Positions 8,832-17,413 of a stretch of DNA of 64,000 bases are shown piece after piece. The stretch spans positions 434,001-498,000 of the forward strand of contig FNAW01000003.1 in assembly GCA_900102115.1 (NCBI GenBank), written 5' to 3'. The notes under the pieces were generated by a model. The model searched no databases. It was not told the DNA's origin and saw only the letters and a program-made list of their open reading frames with translations. Origin of the DNA: Blastococcus fimeti. Lineage in GTDB: Bacteria > Actinomycetota > Actinomycetes > Mycobacteriales > Geodermatophilaceae. Every line of letters starts with the position of its first letter. The first letter of the stretch is position 1. The position numbers and the translations under genes are program-made.

Positions 8832-10556
8832 ATGTCCCCGCGCTCCCCGTGGCGCTCGCGCGTGCTCGTCGCACCGTTCGCGGTCCTGGCGCTGCTCGGC
8901 ACGGCGGCCCCGGTGGCCGCGGCGCCCAGCGACCAGCCCGGAGGCACCTCCGGCGTCCTCGACAGCCGCGCCCTGGACCGGCTCCAGCAGCGCGCGTCCG
9001 AGGTGCAGCGGGGCCTGCAGGAGCAGCAGGGCGAGGTGGCCGCGGCCCGCGACGCGCTCGCCGAGGCGGAGCGCGCCGTCGCCGATGCCGAGGCGGTGCT
9101 CGGCGACGCCGAGGGCGAGCTGGCGGGCCACCAGCGGGTCGTCGCGCAGTACGCCTCGGCCGTGTACCGGGACGGCGGGTCGCTGTCGCCGCTCACCCTG
9201 CTGCTCAGCGGTGGCGACCCGGGCGAGGTGGTCTCGGCGCTGAGCTTCCTCGACGTCGTGGACCGGCACGCGGCGACGGTGATCGGCACGGCGGAGGCGC
9301 AGCGCCGGGCGGCCCTGGAGGAGCAGCGCGCGGCGTCCGCGGCGCTCGAGCAGGCGCGCGCCCGCGCCGCCGAGGTCGGCGCCCGGGCCGCCGAGCTGGA
9401 GGCCGCGGCGTCGGCGGTCACCGACGAGCTGGACGAGGCCCTGGGCGCGGTGGACCGCCAGCTGGCCCAGCTGCAGGCCGAGCAGGTCGAGGTCAACGAC
9501 CGGACGGCGGCCAGCTGGCTGGGGTTCCTCGACCAGCTCACCGCGGCGGGGATCGTGCCGCCGCCGGCCGCCGCGCTGCGGGAACCGGCGGCCGGGCTGC
9601 CCGAACGCCTCGTGCCGGTCGGCGCGGCCGGTGGGGGTGCCCAGCGCGGTGCGGCCCAGCTGCCCGGCCAGCCCGCCTCGCTGCTCGTGCTGCCCGCGGA
9701 GACGCTCACCGCGGTGAGCGCCGCCATGGAGGTGCTGGGGTTGCCCTACGCGCCGGGCACCGCCGGTCCTGAGTCCTGGAGCTGCGGCGCGCTGGTGCAG
9801 GCGGTCTACGGGCGGGCCGGGGTGCTGCTGCCGGAGAGCCAGGCCGAGCTGTTCGCCGTCACGACGCCGGTCGCGCCCGCTGACGTGCTGCCCGGCGACC
9901 TCGTCTTCCTGGGCACGCCGGAGGCGGGGCTGGGGCACGTGGGCCTCGCCCTGGACGCGCGGACCATGCTCGCGGCCGATGCCCGGGCCGGCGCCGTGGT
10001 CGTGCGCACGCTGCCGGCCGAGCAGGTCCTCGGCGTGGGCCGGCCGAGCCTCGGCCAGCGCCCGCCTGTGGCGGCCCCGGGTCCGACCGGGGGAGCGCTG
10101 CGGATGGAGTGCGGCAACACCGTCTACCCGCCGAGCTTCGACGGTGCGCGCCAGTGGGGCGGTTATCCCAACGGCCTGATCCCGCCCAGTGCGATGTGCC
10201 CCCTGGGGGCGGCCGGGCACTCGCTGCGCTGCGACGCCGCGGCGGCCTACCGGGCGATGTCGGCGGCGTACGCCACGGCGTTCGGCGGGCCGATCTGCAT
10301 CACCGACTCCTACCGGACCTACGCCGGCCAGGTGAAGCTGTACGGCGAGAAGCCGGCGCTGGCCGCCGTCCCGGGGACGAGCAACCACGGCTGGGGCCTG
10401 GCGGTGGACCTGTGCGGCGGCATCCAGACGTTCGGGACGCCGCAGTACGCGTGGATGGTCGCCAACGCCGGCCGCTTCGGCTTCCTCCACCCCACGTGGG
10501 CCGATCCGGGCAACGGCCGCGAGGAGCCCTGGCACTGGGAGTACGCCGGGAGCTGA
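8832..10556 (+). CDS. Secreted peptidoglycan hydrolase with NlpC/P60-like and VanY-like domains
   Basis: 574 aa, exported. It has a signal peptide (residues 1-30, ending VAAAPS), then a long Ala/Glu/Arg-rich coiled coil (about 40-240). A divergent NlpC/P60 domain follows (C318 in WSCGAL, then His in GHVGLAL). The C-terminal M15 D-Ala-D-Ala carboxypeptidase domain carries SYRTYAGQ, H519, D526 and the late EPWHW His568. ATG 8832 is preceded by a good AGAGGTGG ribosome site. It would cut both stem-peptide cross-links and the terminal D-Ala. Two catalytic domains in one chain are unusual. It sits beside a second hydrolase. Confidence 0.9.
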   Translation: MSPRSPWRSRVLVAPFAVLALLGTAAPVAAAPSDQPGGTSGVLDSRALDRLQQRASEVQRGLQEQQGEVAAARDALAEAERAVADAEAVLGDAEGELAGHQRVVAQYASAVYRDGGSLSPLTLLLSGGDPGEVVSALSFLDVVDRHAATVIGTAEAQRRAALEEQRAASAALEQARARAAEVGARAAELEAAASAVTDELDEALGAVDRQLAQLQAEQVEVNDRTAASWLGFLDQLTAAGIVPPPAAALREPAAGLPERLVPVGAAGGGAQRGAAQLPGQPASLLVLPAETLTAVSAAMEVLGLPYAPGTAGPESWSCGALVQAVYGRAGVLLPESQAELFAVTTPVAPADVLPGDLVFLGTPEAGLGHVGLALDARTMLAADARAGAVVVRTLPAEQVLGVGRPSLGQRPPVAAPGPTGGALRMECGNTVYPPSFDGARQWGGYPNGLIPPSAMCPLGAAGHSLRCDAAAAYRAMSAAYATAFGGPICITDSYRTYAGQVKLYGEKPALAAVPGTSNHGWGLAVDLCGGIQTFGTPQYAWMVANAGRFGFLHPTWADPGNGREEPWHWEYAGS

Positions 10557-10616
10557 GGCCCGGGCGGAAATGTCGGTGGCCGCTCCTACCGTGCGCATGA
10601 CTCACGGAGGAGAGAC

Positions 10617-10940
10617 ATGCTCATCGACTGCGACACCTGCACGCTCCGGGGCACCGGCTGCGCCGACTGCGTCGTCACCGTGCTGCTCGGCGCCCCGCCC
10701 GGTTGGCAGGGGGTGGATCCCGTCGTCGTGCCGATGGCGGGCCGACCCCGGACGCCCGAGCCGTTCCCGGCGGCCGAGGACGTCGTGCTCCCGGCGCCCG
10801 GGGTGGTGGTGGAGTTCGACGACGTCGAGCGCCGTGCGGTGCGGGCACTGGCGGAGTACGGCCTCGTGCCACCCCTGCGCCACCGCGGCGCGCCGGAGGC
10901 CGGTGGGGGCGGCGCGACGACCGGGCGCCGCACCGGGTGA
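10617..10940 (+). CDS. Conserved hypothetical protein with Cys-rich N-terminus
   Basis: 107 aa, preceded by a strong GGAGGAGAG ribosome site. The first 20 residues carry four cysteines (CDTCTLRGTGCADC), a likely metal or redox site, followed by VVTVLLGAPP. The rest is Pro/Ala/Gly-rich with an acidic helix (FDDVERRAVRALAEYGLVPPL). I recognise it only as a small protein often found beside NlpC/P60 genes in Actinobacteria; its function is unknown. Confidence 0.75.
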   Translation: MLIDCDTCTLRGTGCADCVVTVLLGAPPGWQGVDPVVVPMAGRPRTPEPFPAAEDVVLPAPGVVVEFDDVERRAVRALAEYGLVPPLRHRGAPEAGGGGATTGRRTG

Positions 10941-11060
10941 GCGCTTGCTCACGACCCCCGGAAGCAGCGGAGCGTGCTTGTACCCCTACGCAGCGCCGCG
11001 ATCGGGGAGGCGCGCGGCACGGAGGGCGATTCTCGTCACACCTTTCGCTCCCGGTTCCGT

Positions 11061-11089
11061 TTGTCACGGCAACATCACGAACGTAGGGT
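11061..11089 (+). promoter_or_regulatory. Promoter of the riboswitch-led NlpC/P60 gene
   Basis: -35 TTGTCA (11061-11066) and -10 TAGGGT (11084-11089) with an exact 17-bp spacer. Transcription from about 11096 would give a leader of about 235 nt containing the ydaO element. Confidence 0.6.
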
Positions 11090-11144
11090 CGCTGCGTCCG
11101 ACCGGGTGGTCGTCATCCGCTCAAGGGGTGGCCTCGGCCGGGCA

Positions 11145-11311
11145 CCGCCGAATCACCGCACGACGTCCCCTCGTGGTCGTCCGAGGTGAACCGGGGACCC
11201 ACCGCAGTCCTGGGGTGAGTTCCCCTGCAGGGCCGGTACGCCGGTAGGCAGGGGATAGGGCCAGTCTTCCCGCCCGAACCCGTCAGCTAACTCGGTAGGC
11301 GGACGAGGAAG
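11145..11311 (+). promoter_or_regulatory. c-di-AMP riboswitch (ydaO-yuaA class)
   Basis: The leader carries the conserved blocks of ydaO RNAs in the right order: CCGGGGACCCACCGCAG near 11191, CTGGGGTGAGT, GGTAGGCAGGGGATAGGG (from about 11243), and the highly conserved CCGAACCCGTCAGCTAAC with TCGGTAGGCG (11274-11301). It ends about 20 nt before the GTG of an NlpC/P60 hydrolase, a typical ydaO target. The RNA senses c-di-AMP and normally lowers hydrolase expression when the nucleotide is high. The 5' edge is approximate. Confidence 0.92.
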
Positions 11312-11329
11312 AAATGGAGAGCCGCCTCC

Positions 11330-12469
11330 GTGGCGACCCCTCACGACCTATCGACGCATGCCCTCGCACCGTTCCGCAGCGCTCCACCGGCCGGCTCCGC
11401 CCGCCGGATGGGCCGCTTCCGCGCCGGCCTCCTCATCGGGGCCACCACCGCCCTGACCGTCACGATGCTGCCGGGCACCGCGTCCGCGGAGCCCGGCACC
11501 GCCACCAGCGCCGCCCAGGCGGCGCAGATGGTTGCCGAGGCCAGCCACCGGCTGGAGGTCGTCACCGAGGAGCTGAACGAGGCGAAGGTTCAGCTCGAGC
11601 GCCAGCGCACCGCCGCTGACGACGCCGAACTGCTCGCCTTCGCGGCCCAGCAGGAGCGCACCGCCCTCGACGGGCGGATCCGTCAGCTGGCCCGCACCGC
11701 CTACACCGCCGGCGGTACCTCGCTCACCCAGCTGGACGTCATGCTCACCAGCGACTCCGCGGACGAGTTCGTGTCCCAGCTGGGGACCTTGGACGTGATC
11801 ACCGGGCGCACCACTGCCGCGGTCAGCGAGGTCGCCCAGGCGTCCACCCGCGCCGAGGAGACCCGCGCCGAGGCGCGCGAGGCGCGTGCGCAGGCCGAGC
11901 AGAGCGTCGAGGACATCGAGGCCCAGCAGGAGGAGCTCGCCGCCGAGATCGCGGACTACCAGCGGCAGTACGAGGCGCTCGACGCCCAGCAGCGGGCGAT
12001 GGTCGAGCGCGCTCACACCGACGAGCAGCTGGCCCGGGCCTCGCGGTCCGAGCGCACCGCCCCCGCGGCGGGCAGCCCCTCCTCGGCACCCAGCGCCCCG
12101 GCGCCCGCGCCCAGCGGAGCCGCCCAGGCGGCGGTGGACACCGCGCTGGCGCAGGTGGGGGACCGCTACGTGTGGGGCGCCGGGGGTCCGGACGCCTTCG
12201 ACTGCTCCGGTCTCACCTCCTACGCCTACCGGGCCGCGGGAATCTCGCTGCCGCACTCCAGCCGCAGCCAGTCGCAGATGGGCCGGCCGGTCTCCAAGGG
12301 CGAGCTCCAGCCCGGCGACCTGATCTTCTTCTACAGCCCGGTCAGCCACGTGGCCATGTACATCGGGAACGGCAAGATGGTGCACGCCTCCACCTCGAGC
12401 CAGCCGGTGAAGGTCGACAACGTCGACTCCTTCCCGAGCTACAACAGCGCCCGCCGCATCACCGGCTGA
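11330..12469 (+). CDS. NlpC/P60 peptidoglycan endopeptidase (RipC-like)
   Basis: Secreted cell-wall D,L-endopeptidase that cuts stem peptides during growth and division. 379 aa: signal peptide (about residues 27-54, ending TASAEPG), a long coiled coil (60-230), an Ala/Pro/Ser-rich linker, then a C-terminal NlpC/P60 domain with catalytic C292 (DCSG), H340 (SHVAMYIG) and H352 (MVHAST). GTG 11330 follows the riboswitch. It matches the position and layout of M. tuberculosis Rv2190c (RipC). A strong terminator follows the gene. Expression is predicted to respond to c-di-AMP. Confidence 0.93.
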   Translation: MATPHDLSTHALAPFRSAPPAGSARRMGRFRAGLLIGATTALTVTMLPGTASAEPGTATSAAQAAQMVAEASHRLEVVTEELNEAKVQLERQRTAADDAELLAFAAQQERTALDGRIRQLARTAYTAGGTSLTQLDVMLTSDSADEFVSQLGTLDVITGRTTAAVSEVAQASTRAEETRAEAREARAQAEQSVEDIEAQQEELAAEIADYQRQYEALDAQQRAMVERAHTDEQLARASRSERTAPAAGSPSSAPSAPAPAPSGAAQAAVDTALAQVGDRYVWGAGGPDAFDCSGLTSYAYRAAGISLPHSSRSQSQMGRPVSKGELQPGDLIFFYSPVSHVAMYIGNGKMVHASTSSQPVKVDNVDSFPSYNSARRITG

Positions 12470-12480
12470 CGCAGTCCGCT

Positions 12481-12528
12481 CGACGAGGGCCGGCGTCCTC
12501 CCCCAGGGGAGGGCGCCGGCCCTCGTCG
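12481..12528 (+). terminator. Terminator after the NlpC/P60 gene
   Basis: Perfect 15-bp arms CGACGAGGGCCGGCG (12481-12495) and its complement (12514-12528) around a short inner stem of CCTCCCC/GGGAGG. It lies 12 bp past the stop codon. Confidence 0.8.
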
Positions 12529-12584
12529 TCGGTGGGCGGGGAACGCTCAGGTGGCGCCCATAGGATCGGCCGGGTGAAGGCTCT

Positions 12585-13853
12585 GTGAGGGCGCGTCGCG
12601 CGGCGCTGGCGACCGGGGTCGTCCTGCTCGCCGCCTTCGCCGTCGTGGTCACCGTCGGCACGCCGTGGGAGGTGCTCCCGCAACCGCAGGGCAGCGCCAC
12701 CGCGATCGATCCGACGGCCGGGCTGCCGGCCGAGCAGGTCTCCCGCGCGGAGTCCTTCGCCGCCGCGATCCGGCCGGCGTCGCTGGCATCCCTGCTGCTC
12801 GGGCTGGCCGTCTCCGCGCTCCTCGGGCTGACCCCGCTGGGGGCACGCCTGGTCGGTGTCCTGCGCACCCCGCGGCGGGGGCGCTGGGCCTGGCAGGTCC
12901 TGCTCGGGGTGCTCGCCCTGGCGGTCGTCGGGCGGCTGGTCACCCTGCCGATCGCCGCGTACGGCGAGGTGGTGCGGCACCGCTACGGGCTGTCCACGCG
13001 CAGCTGGGGGCTGTGGGGCCGGGACGTGGTCGTGTCGACCGCGATCGACGCGGCGCTGACCGCACTCGGCCTGCTGGCCCTCGTCTGGCTCGCCCGCCGG
13101 GCCCCACGGGCGTGGTGGGCGTTCGCCGCCGCCGGTGCCACGGTGCTGGTGGTCGTGGGCTCCTTCCTGTGGCCGGTGCTCGTCGAGCCGGCCTTCAACA
13201 GCTTCGAGTCGATGCCGGCCGGGCAGCTGCGCAGCGACCTGCTCGCCCTGGCCGAGGAGAACGGCACCCCGGTGCAGGACGTGCTGGTCTCCGACGCCTC
13301 CCGGCGCACCACCGCGCTGAACGCCTACGTCTCCGGCTTCGGCTCGACCCGCCGCATCGTCGTCTACGACACGGTCCTCGACCGGTTGCCCGACGCGCAG
13401 ATCGAGTCGATCGCGGCGCACGAGCTGGGCCACGTCGCGGCCGACGACGTCCTCACCGGCACGCTGCTGGGCGCGCTCGGGGGTGCCGGGGGAGTGGCGC
13501 TGCTCGGCTGGGCGCTCACCTCGCCGCGGCTGCTCCGCCGGGCCGGGGCGCAGGGGCCCGCCGACCCCGCGGTCGTGCCGCTCGCCCTGCTGCTGGTCGC
13601 CGTCGGCACCCTGGTCGTGACGCCGGTCCAGAACCTGGTCTCCCGCCAGGTGGAGGCGCGGGCGGATGTCGCCGCGCTCGACCTCACCGGCGACCCGGCG
13701 GCGTTCATCGCCATGCAGCGGGGGCTGGCGACCACCAACCTCTCCGATCCGAGCCCGCCGGCCGCGTGGCGCTGGTACTTCGGCTCGCACCCGACCGTGG
13801 CCGAGCGGATCGCGCTGGCCGAGGACTGGGCGCGGCTGGAGCGCGAGCCGTGA
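12585..13853 (+). CDS. M48 family membrane metalloprotease (Ste24-like)
   Basis: 422 aa integral membrane zinc endopeptidase of the CAAX-protease/Ste24 type. It has an N-terminal hydrophobic segment and several further membrane helices. The zinc site HELGH is at 279-283, with a later Glu in the RADVAALDL helix as the probable third ligand. Members take part in membrane protein quality control or peptide processing; the substrate here is unknown. A -10 box TAGGAT lies at 12561-12566, and a 4-codon ORF (12574-12588) overlaps the start. The stop overlaps the start of the mannosyltransferase gene. Confidence 0.9.
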   Translation: MRARRAALATGVVLLAAFAVVVTVGTPWEVLPQPQGSATAIDPTAGLPAEQVSRAESFAAAIRPASLASLLLGLAVSALLGLTPLGARLVGVLRTPRRGRWAWQVLLGVLALAVVGRLVTLPIAAYGEVVRHRYGLSTRSWGLWGRDVVVSTAIDAALTALGLLALVWLARRAPRAWWAFAAAGATVLVVVGSFLWPVLVEPAFNSFESMPAGQLRSDLLALAEENGTPVQDVLVSDASRRTTALNAYVSGFGSTRRIVVYDTVLDRLPDAQIESIAAHELGHVAADDVLTGTLLGALGGAGGVALLGWALTSPRLLRRAGAQGPADPAVVPLALLLVAVGTLVVTPVQNLVSRQVEARADVAALDLTGDPAAFIAMQRGLATTNLSDPSPPAAWRWYFGSHPTVAERIALAEDWARLEREP

Positions 13854-14971
13854 GCCGGACCCTGGTCGTCACCAACGACTTCCCGCCCCGCCAGGGCGGC
13901 ATCCAGACCTTCGTCGCCGCGCTGCTCGACCGTCGGCCGCCCGACTCGCTCGTCGTGCTCGCCTCCGACCACCCCGGGTCGGCGGAACACGACGCCGGCC
14001 TGCCGTACCCGGTGGTCCGCCGGCCGACCGGCATGCTGCTGCCCACCCGGGCCACCGCGCGGGCGGCCGTCGACCTGGTCGAGCGGTACGGCTGCGACAC
14101 CGCCTTCTTCGGGGCCGCCGCGCCGCTGGGCCTGCTGGCGCCCACCCTGCGCTCGGCCGGGGTGCGGCACCTCGTCGGTGCGACCCACGGCCACGAGACC
14201 GGCTGGGTGGCGCTGCCCGGGAGCCGGCAGCTGATGCAGCGGATCGCCTCCGGGCTGGACGTGCTGACCTTCATCACCGAGTACACCCGCGCCCGGCTGG
14301 CCCCGGCGCTGGACGGCCGCACCCGGCTCGCCCAGCTCTCCCCGGGCGTGGACGTCGAGCGCTTCACCCCGGCCGCCGACGGGGCCGCGATCCGACGCCG
14401 GCACGGGCTGGGCGAGGCGCCGGTGGTGGTCTGCGTCTCGCGGCTCGTGCCGCGCAAGGGGCAGGACGTGCTGGTCGAGGGGTGGCCGCAGGTGCTGGCG
14501 CGGCACCCCGGCGCGCGGCTGCTGCTCGTCGGCGGCGGGCCGGACGAGGGCTCGCTGCGTCGCGCGGTGGCGGCCCGGGGGCTGGAGCGCTCCGTCGTCC
14601 TCACCGGGGCGGTGGACGCCGCCGAGCTCCCCGCCCACTACGCGGCCGGCGACGTCTTCGCGATGCCCTGCCGCACCCGCCGGGCCGGGCTGGACGTCGA
14701 GGGCCTGGGCATGGTCTTCCTCGAGGCGGCCGCCTGCGGCCGGCCGGTGGTGGCCGGGACGTCGGGTGGGGCGCCCGAGGCGGTCCAGGAGGGCGTGACC
14801 GGCCACGTCGTCGACCCGCGCTCGGCCACCGCCGTCGCGACCACGCTGGCCGACCTGCTGGACGACCCGGCGCGGGCCCGCGCCATGGGGGCGGCCGGGC
14901 GGGCCTGGGTGGAGCAGCGCTGGTCCTGGACGACGATCGCCGAGACGTTCGCCGACCTGCTCGAGCCGTAG
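13850..14971 (+). CDS. pimB: PimB-like GDP-mannose-dependent glycosyltransferase (GT4)
   Basis: 373-aa GT-B glycosyltransferase. It has the N-terminal acceptor loop VTNDFPPRQGGIQTF typical of PimB', a CVSRLVPRKGQDVL motif and the GT4 donor site EGLGMVFLEAAACGRPVVAG. In mycobacteria and corynebacteria PimB adds the second mannose of phosphatidylinositol mannosides at the inner membrane face. The same neighbours (fadD15-like ligase, NlpC/P60) are seen at Rv2188c. GTG 13850 overlaps the protease stop by 4 bp. The exact acceptor in this organism is inferred. Confidence 0.85.
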   Translation: MSRTLVVTNDFPPRQGGIQTFVAALLDRRPPDSLVVLASDHPGSAEHDAGLPYPVVRRPTGMLLPTRATARAAVDLVERYGCDTAFFGAAAPLGLLAPTLRSAGVRHLVGATHGHETGWVALPGSRQLMQRIASGLDVLTFITEYTRARLAPALDGRTRLAQLSPGVDVERFTPAADGAAIRRRHGLGEAPVVVCVSRLVPRKGQDVLVEGWPQVLARHPGARLLLVGGGPDEGSLRRAVAARGLERSVVLTGAVDAAELPAHYAAGDVFAMPCRTRRAGLDVEGLGMVFLEAAACGRPVVAGTSGGAPEAVQEGVTGHVVDPRSATAVATTLADLLDDPARARAMGAAGRAWVEQRWSWTTIAETFADLLEP

Positions 14972-14977
14972 ACGGAC

Positions 14978-15011
14978 CGAGGCCCGCCCCGCGGGTGCGG
15001 GACGGGCCTCG
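14978..15011. terminator. Bidirectional terminator between pimB and the acyl-CoA ligase gene
   Basis: 15-bp arms CGAGGCCCGCCCCGC (14978-14992) and GCGGGACGGGCCTCG (14997-15011) with one mismatch and a short loop, lying between two convergent genes. Confidence 0.75.
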
Positions 15012-15023
15012 GGACAGCGGGGG

Positions 15024-16817
15024 TCAGCGCGTGTAGAGCGCCTCGACCTCGTCGCCGAACTCCTTCATGACCACCGAGCGCTTGAGCTTCAGGCTCGGGG
15101 TCAGCATCCCGTTGTCCTCGGTGAAGTCGGTGCCGAGGATGTGGAACTTCTTGATCGCCTCGGCCTGCGAGACCGCCTTGTTCGCGTCCTTCACGGCCGC
15201 GTCGATCTCCGCCTTCAGGTCGGCGTCCTCGCGCACCTGCTCGACCGTCTGGCCGGCGGGCTTGCCCTTGGATTCCAGCCACTGCGGCAGCGCCTCCTCG
15301 TCCAGGGTGATCAGCGCCGCGATGAACGGGCGCTGGTCGCCGACGACGATGCACTGGCTGATCAGCCGGTGGGCGCGCAGCCGGTCCTCGAGGACGGCGG
15401 GGGCGACGTTCTTGCCGCCCGCGGTCACGAGGATCTCCTTCTTGCGGCCGGTGATCTTGAGGAAGCCGTCGGCGTCGAGCTCGCCGATGTCGCCGGTGTG
15501 GAAGAAGCCCTCGGCGTCGATGGCCTCCTTCGTCGCGTCCTCGTTCTTCCAGTAGCCGCGCATGACGATGCCGCCCTTGATGAGCACCTCGCCGTCGTCG
15601 GCGATCCGGAAGGTGACCCCGGGCAGCGGCTGCCCCACGGTGCCGATGCGCAGGCCGCCGTCGTGGTTCACCGACGCGGCGGCGGTGGTCTCGGTCAGGC
15701 CGTAGCCCTCGAAGACGGTGACGCCGATGCCGCGGAAGAAGTGCCCGAGCCGCTCACCCAGCGGCGCGCCACCGGAGATGGCGCCGAGGCAGCGGCCACC
15801 CAGGGCGGCGCGCAGCTTGCCGTAGACGAGCTTGTCGAAGAGGGCGTGCTGGACGCGCAGCCCGATGCCGGGGCCGCCGGTGTCCAGGGCGCGCGACCAG
15901 TCGATGGCCACCTGGGCGGCCCGGTCGAAGATCTTGCCCTTGCCGTCGCCCTCGGCCTTCGCCTTGGCCGAGTTGAAGACCTTCTCGAAGACGCGCGGCA
16001 CGGCCAGCACGAAGGTCGGCTTGAACTCGCCGAGGTCGTCGAGCAGGTTCTTCACGTCGGGGGTGTGCCCGATGACCGTGCGGTTGTAGATCGCCCCGAC
16101 CTGCAGGACGCGGGCCAGCACGTGCGCCAGCGGGATGAACAGCAGCAGCGAGCCCTGCACGCTCATGAACCGGTCGAGCAGCGTGATGCCGTTCTGGATC
16201 TCGAACAGGAAGTTGCCGTGGGTGAGCTCGCACCCCTTGGGCCGGCCCGTGGTGCCGCTGGTGTAGATCAGCGTGGCCGTGCTGTCGGCGTTCAGGGTGG
16301 CCCGGCGGGCGTGGAGCTCGGCGTCGGGGACGTCCGCGCCGGCCGCGATCAGCGCGTCGACGGCGCCGTCGTCGATGATGTGCACCGAGGCGAGGTCGGG
16401 CGCCTGCTCGCGGACGGACTCGACGGCCGCGGCGTGCTCGCCGCTCTCCACGACGATGGCCGTGGCGCCGGAGTCGGAGAGGATCCAGGCGACCTGGTCG
16501 GCGCTGGAGGTCTCGTACACCGGGACGACGACGCCGCCGGCGGTCCAGATCGCGAAGTCGAGGACGGTCCACTCGTACCGCGTCTTGGCCTGCAGGGCGA
16601 CGCGGTCACCCGCGGCGACACCGGAGGCGATGAGGCCCTTGGCGACGCCGCGCACCTCCTCGCCGAACTGCTGCCAGGTGACGTCGCGCCACTGGCCGTC
16701 CCGCCTCCGCCGCAGCCCCACCTCGGCGCCGTGTTCGGCGACGTTCAGGGCGAGCATGTCGGTCAGCGCCGCGTCGGGCTGCACCTCGGTGGTCACGGGA
16801 ACGCTGAACTCGCGCAC
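15024..16817 (-). CDS. Long-chain fatty-acid-CoA ligase (FadD15-like)
   Basis: Activates long-chain fatty acids to acyl-AMP and then acyl-CoA. 597 aa, a full-length ANL enzyme. The AMP-binding motif YTSGTTGRPKGCELTHGN is at about residues 185-202. Next come FEGYGLTETTAA, the hinge aspartate region GFFHTGDIGELDADGFLKITGRKKEILV, and the C-terminal lysine domain ending LKLKRSVVMKEF. It corresponds to M. tuberculosis FadD15 (Rv2187) by position and type. It is divergent from the SRPBCC gene and converges on pimB. Chain-length preference cannot be read. Confidence 0.95.
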   Translation of the reverse strand: MREFSVPVTTEVQPDAALTDMLALNVAEHGAEVGLRRRRDGQWRDVTWQQFGEEVRGVAKGLIASGVAAGDRVALQAKTRYEWTVLDFAIWTAGGVVVPVYETSSADQVAWILSDSGATAIVVESGEHAAAVESVREQAPDLASVHIIDDGAVDALIAAGADVPDAELHARRATLNADSTATLIYTSGTTGRPKGCELTHGNFLFEIQNGITLLDRFMSVQGSLLLFIPLAHVLARVLQVGAIYNRTVIGHTPDVKNLLDDLGEFKPTFVLAVPRVFEKVFNSAKAKAEGDGKGKIFDRAAQVAIDWSRALDTGGPGIGLRVQHALFDKLVYGKLRAALGGRCLGAISGGAPLGERLGHFFRGIGVTVFEGYGLTETTAAASVNHDGGLRIGTVGQPLPGVTFRIADDGEVLIKGGIVMRGYWKNEDATKEAIDAEGFFHTGDIGELDADGFLKITGRKKEILVTAGGKNVAPAVLEDRLRAHRLISQCIVVGDQRPFIAALITLDEEALPQWLESKGKPAGQTVEQVREDADLKAEIDAAVKDANKAVSQAEAIKKFHILGTDFTEDNGMLTPSLKLKRSVVMKEFGDEVEALYTR

Positions 16818-16975
16818 GCCTGGTCCTCTCCTCCCTGGCCGCCGCCGGGCACCGTCGCCCGCCGGTCCCTGGCCAGGATCGTCGAGATCAATCTAGCGGG
16901 CACGTCCTACCCGTGAGTAGCGGAACGGGTGATCGGCGCTCCGCAGCACCTGTGCGAACCGTTAGCCTGCTGCCC

Positions 16976-17407
16976 ATGGCCGACCAGTCCACCCAGTCCA
17001 TCGTCGTCGAGGCTCCGGCTGCCGACGTGATGGCGGTCATCGCCGATTTCCCGGCCTACCCCACGTGGGTGGCCGCGGCCAAGAAGGTCGAGGTGCTCGA
17101 GGACGGGCCGGACGGCCGTGCCCGCCGGGTCCACTTCGTGCTCGACGCCGGTGCGGTCAAGGACGACTACGTCCTGGACTACACCTGGGACGGTGACCGC
17201 AAGGTCTCCTGGCAGCTGGTCACGGGCCAGATGCAGAAGCGCAACGACGGCTCCTACACCCTCGTGGAGACCGGCGGCCGCACCGAGGTCACCTACTCGA
17301 TCACCATCGACCTTTCGATCCCGATGCTCGGCATGATCAAGCGCAAGGCCGAGAAGGTCATCCTCGACACGGCTCTCAAGGAGCTCAAGAAGCGCGTCGA
17401 GGGCTGA
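16976..17407 (+). CDS. SRPBCC (polyketide cyclase/dehydrase-like) protein
   Basis: 143 aa with the START/SRPBCC helix-grip pattern: SIVVEAPAADVMAVIADFPAYPTWV near the N-terminus, then alternating strands and a final long amphipathic helix (IKRKAEKVILDTALKELKKRVEG). The family binds hydrophobic ligands. ATG 16976 is supported by TAGCCT ending 7 bp before it, which suggests leaderless translation. The longer open frame from 16913 lacks family similarity. It is followed 6 bp later by the ArsA-like gene, matching Rv2185c-Rv2184c. Confidence 0.88.
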   Translation: MADQSTQSIVVEAPAADVMAVIADFPAYPTWVAAAKKVEVLEDGPDGRARRVHFVLDAGAVKDDYVLDYTWDGDRKVSWQLVTGQMQKRNDGSYTLVETGGRTEVTYSITIDLSIPMLGMIKRKAEKVILDTALKELKKRVEG

Positions 17408-17413
17408 CGGCGC

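Noticed and set aside
8652..10598. N-terminal extension of the exonuclease frame
   Set aside because: The 650 extra residues lie antisense to the NlpC/M15 hydrolase and have no family similarity; GTG 8651 fits the domain start.
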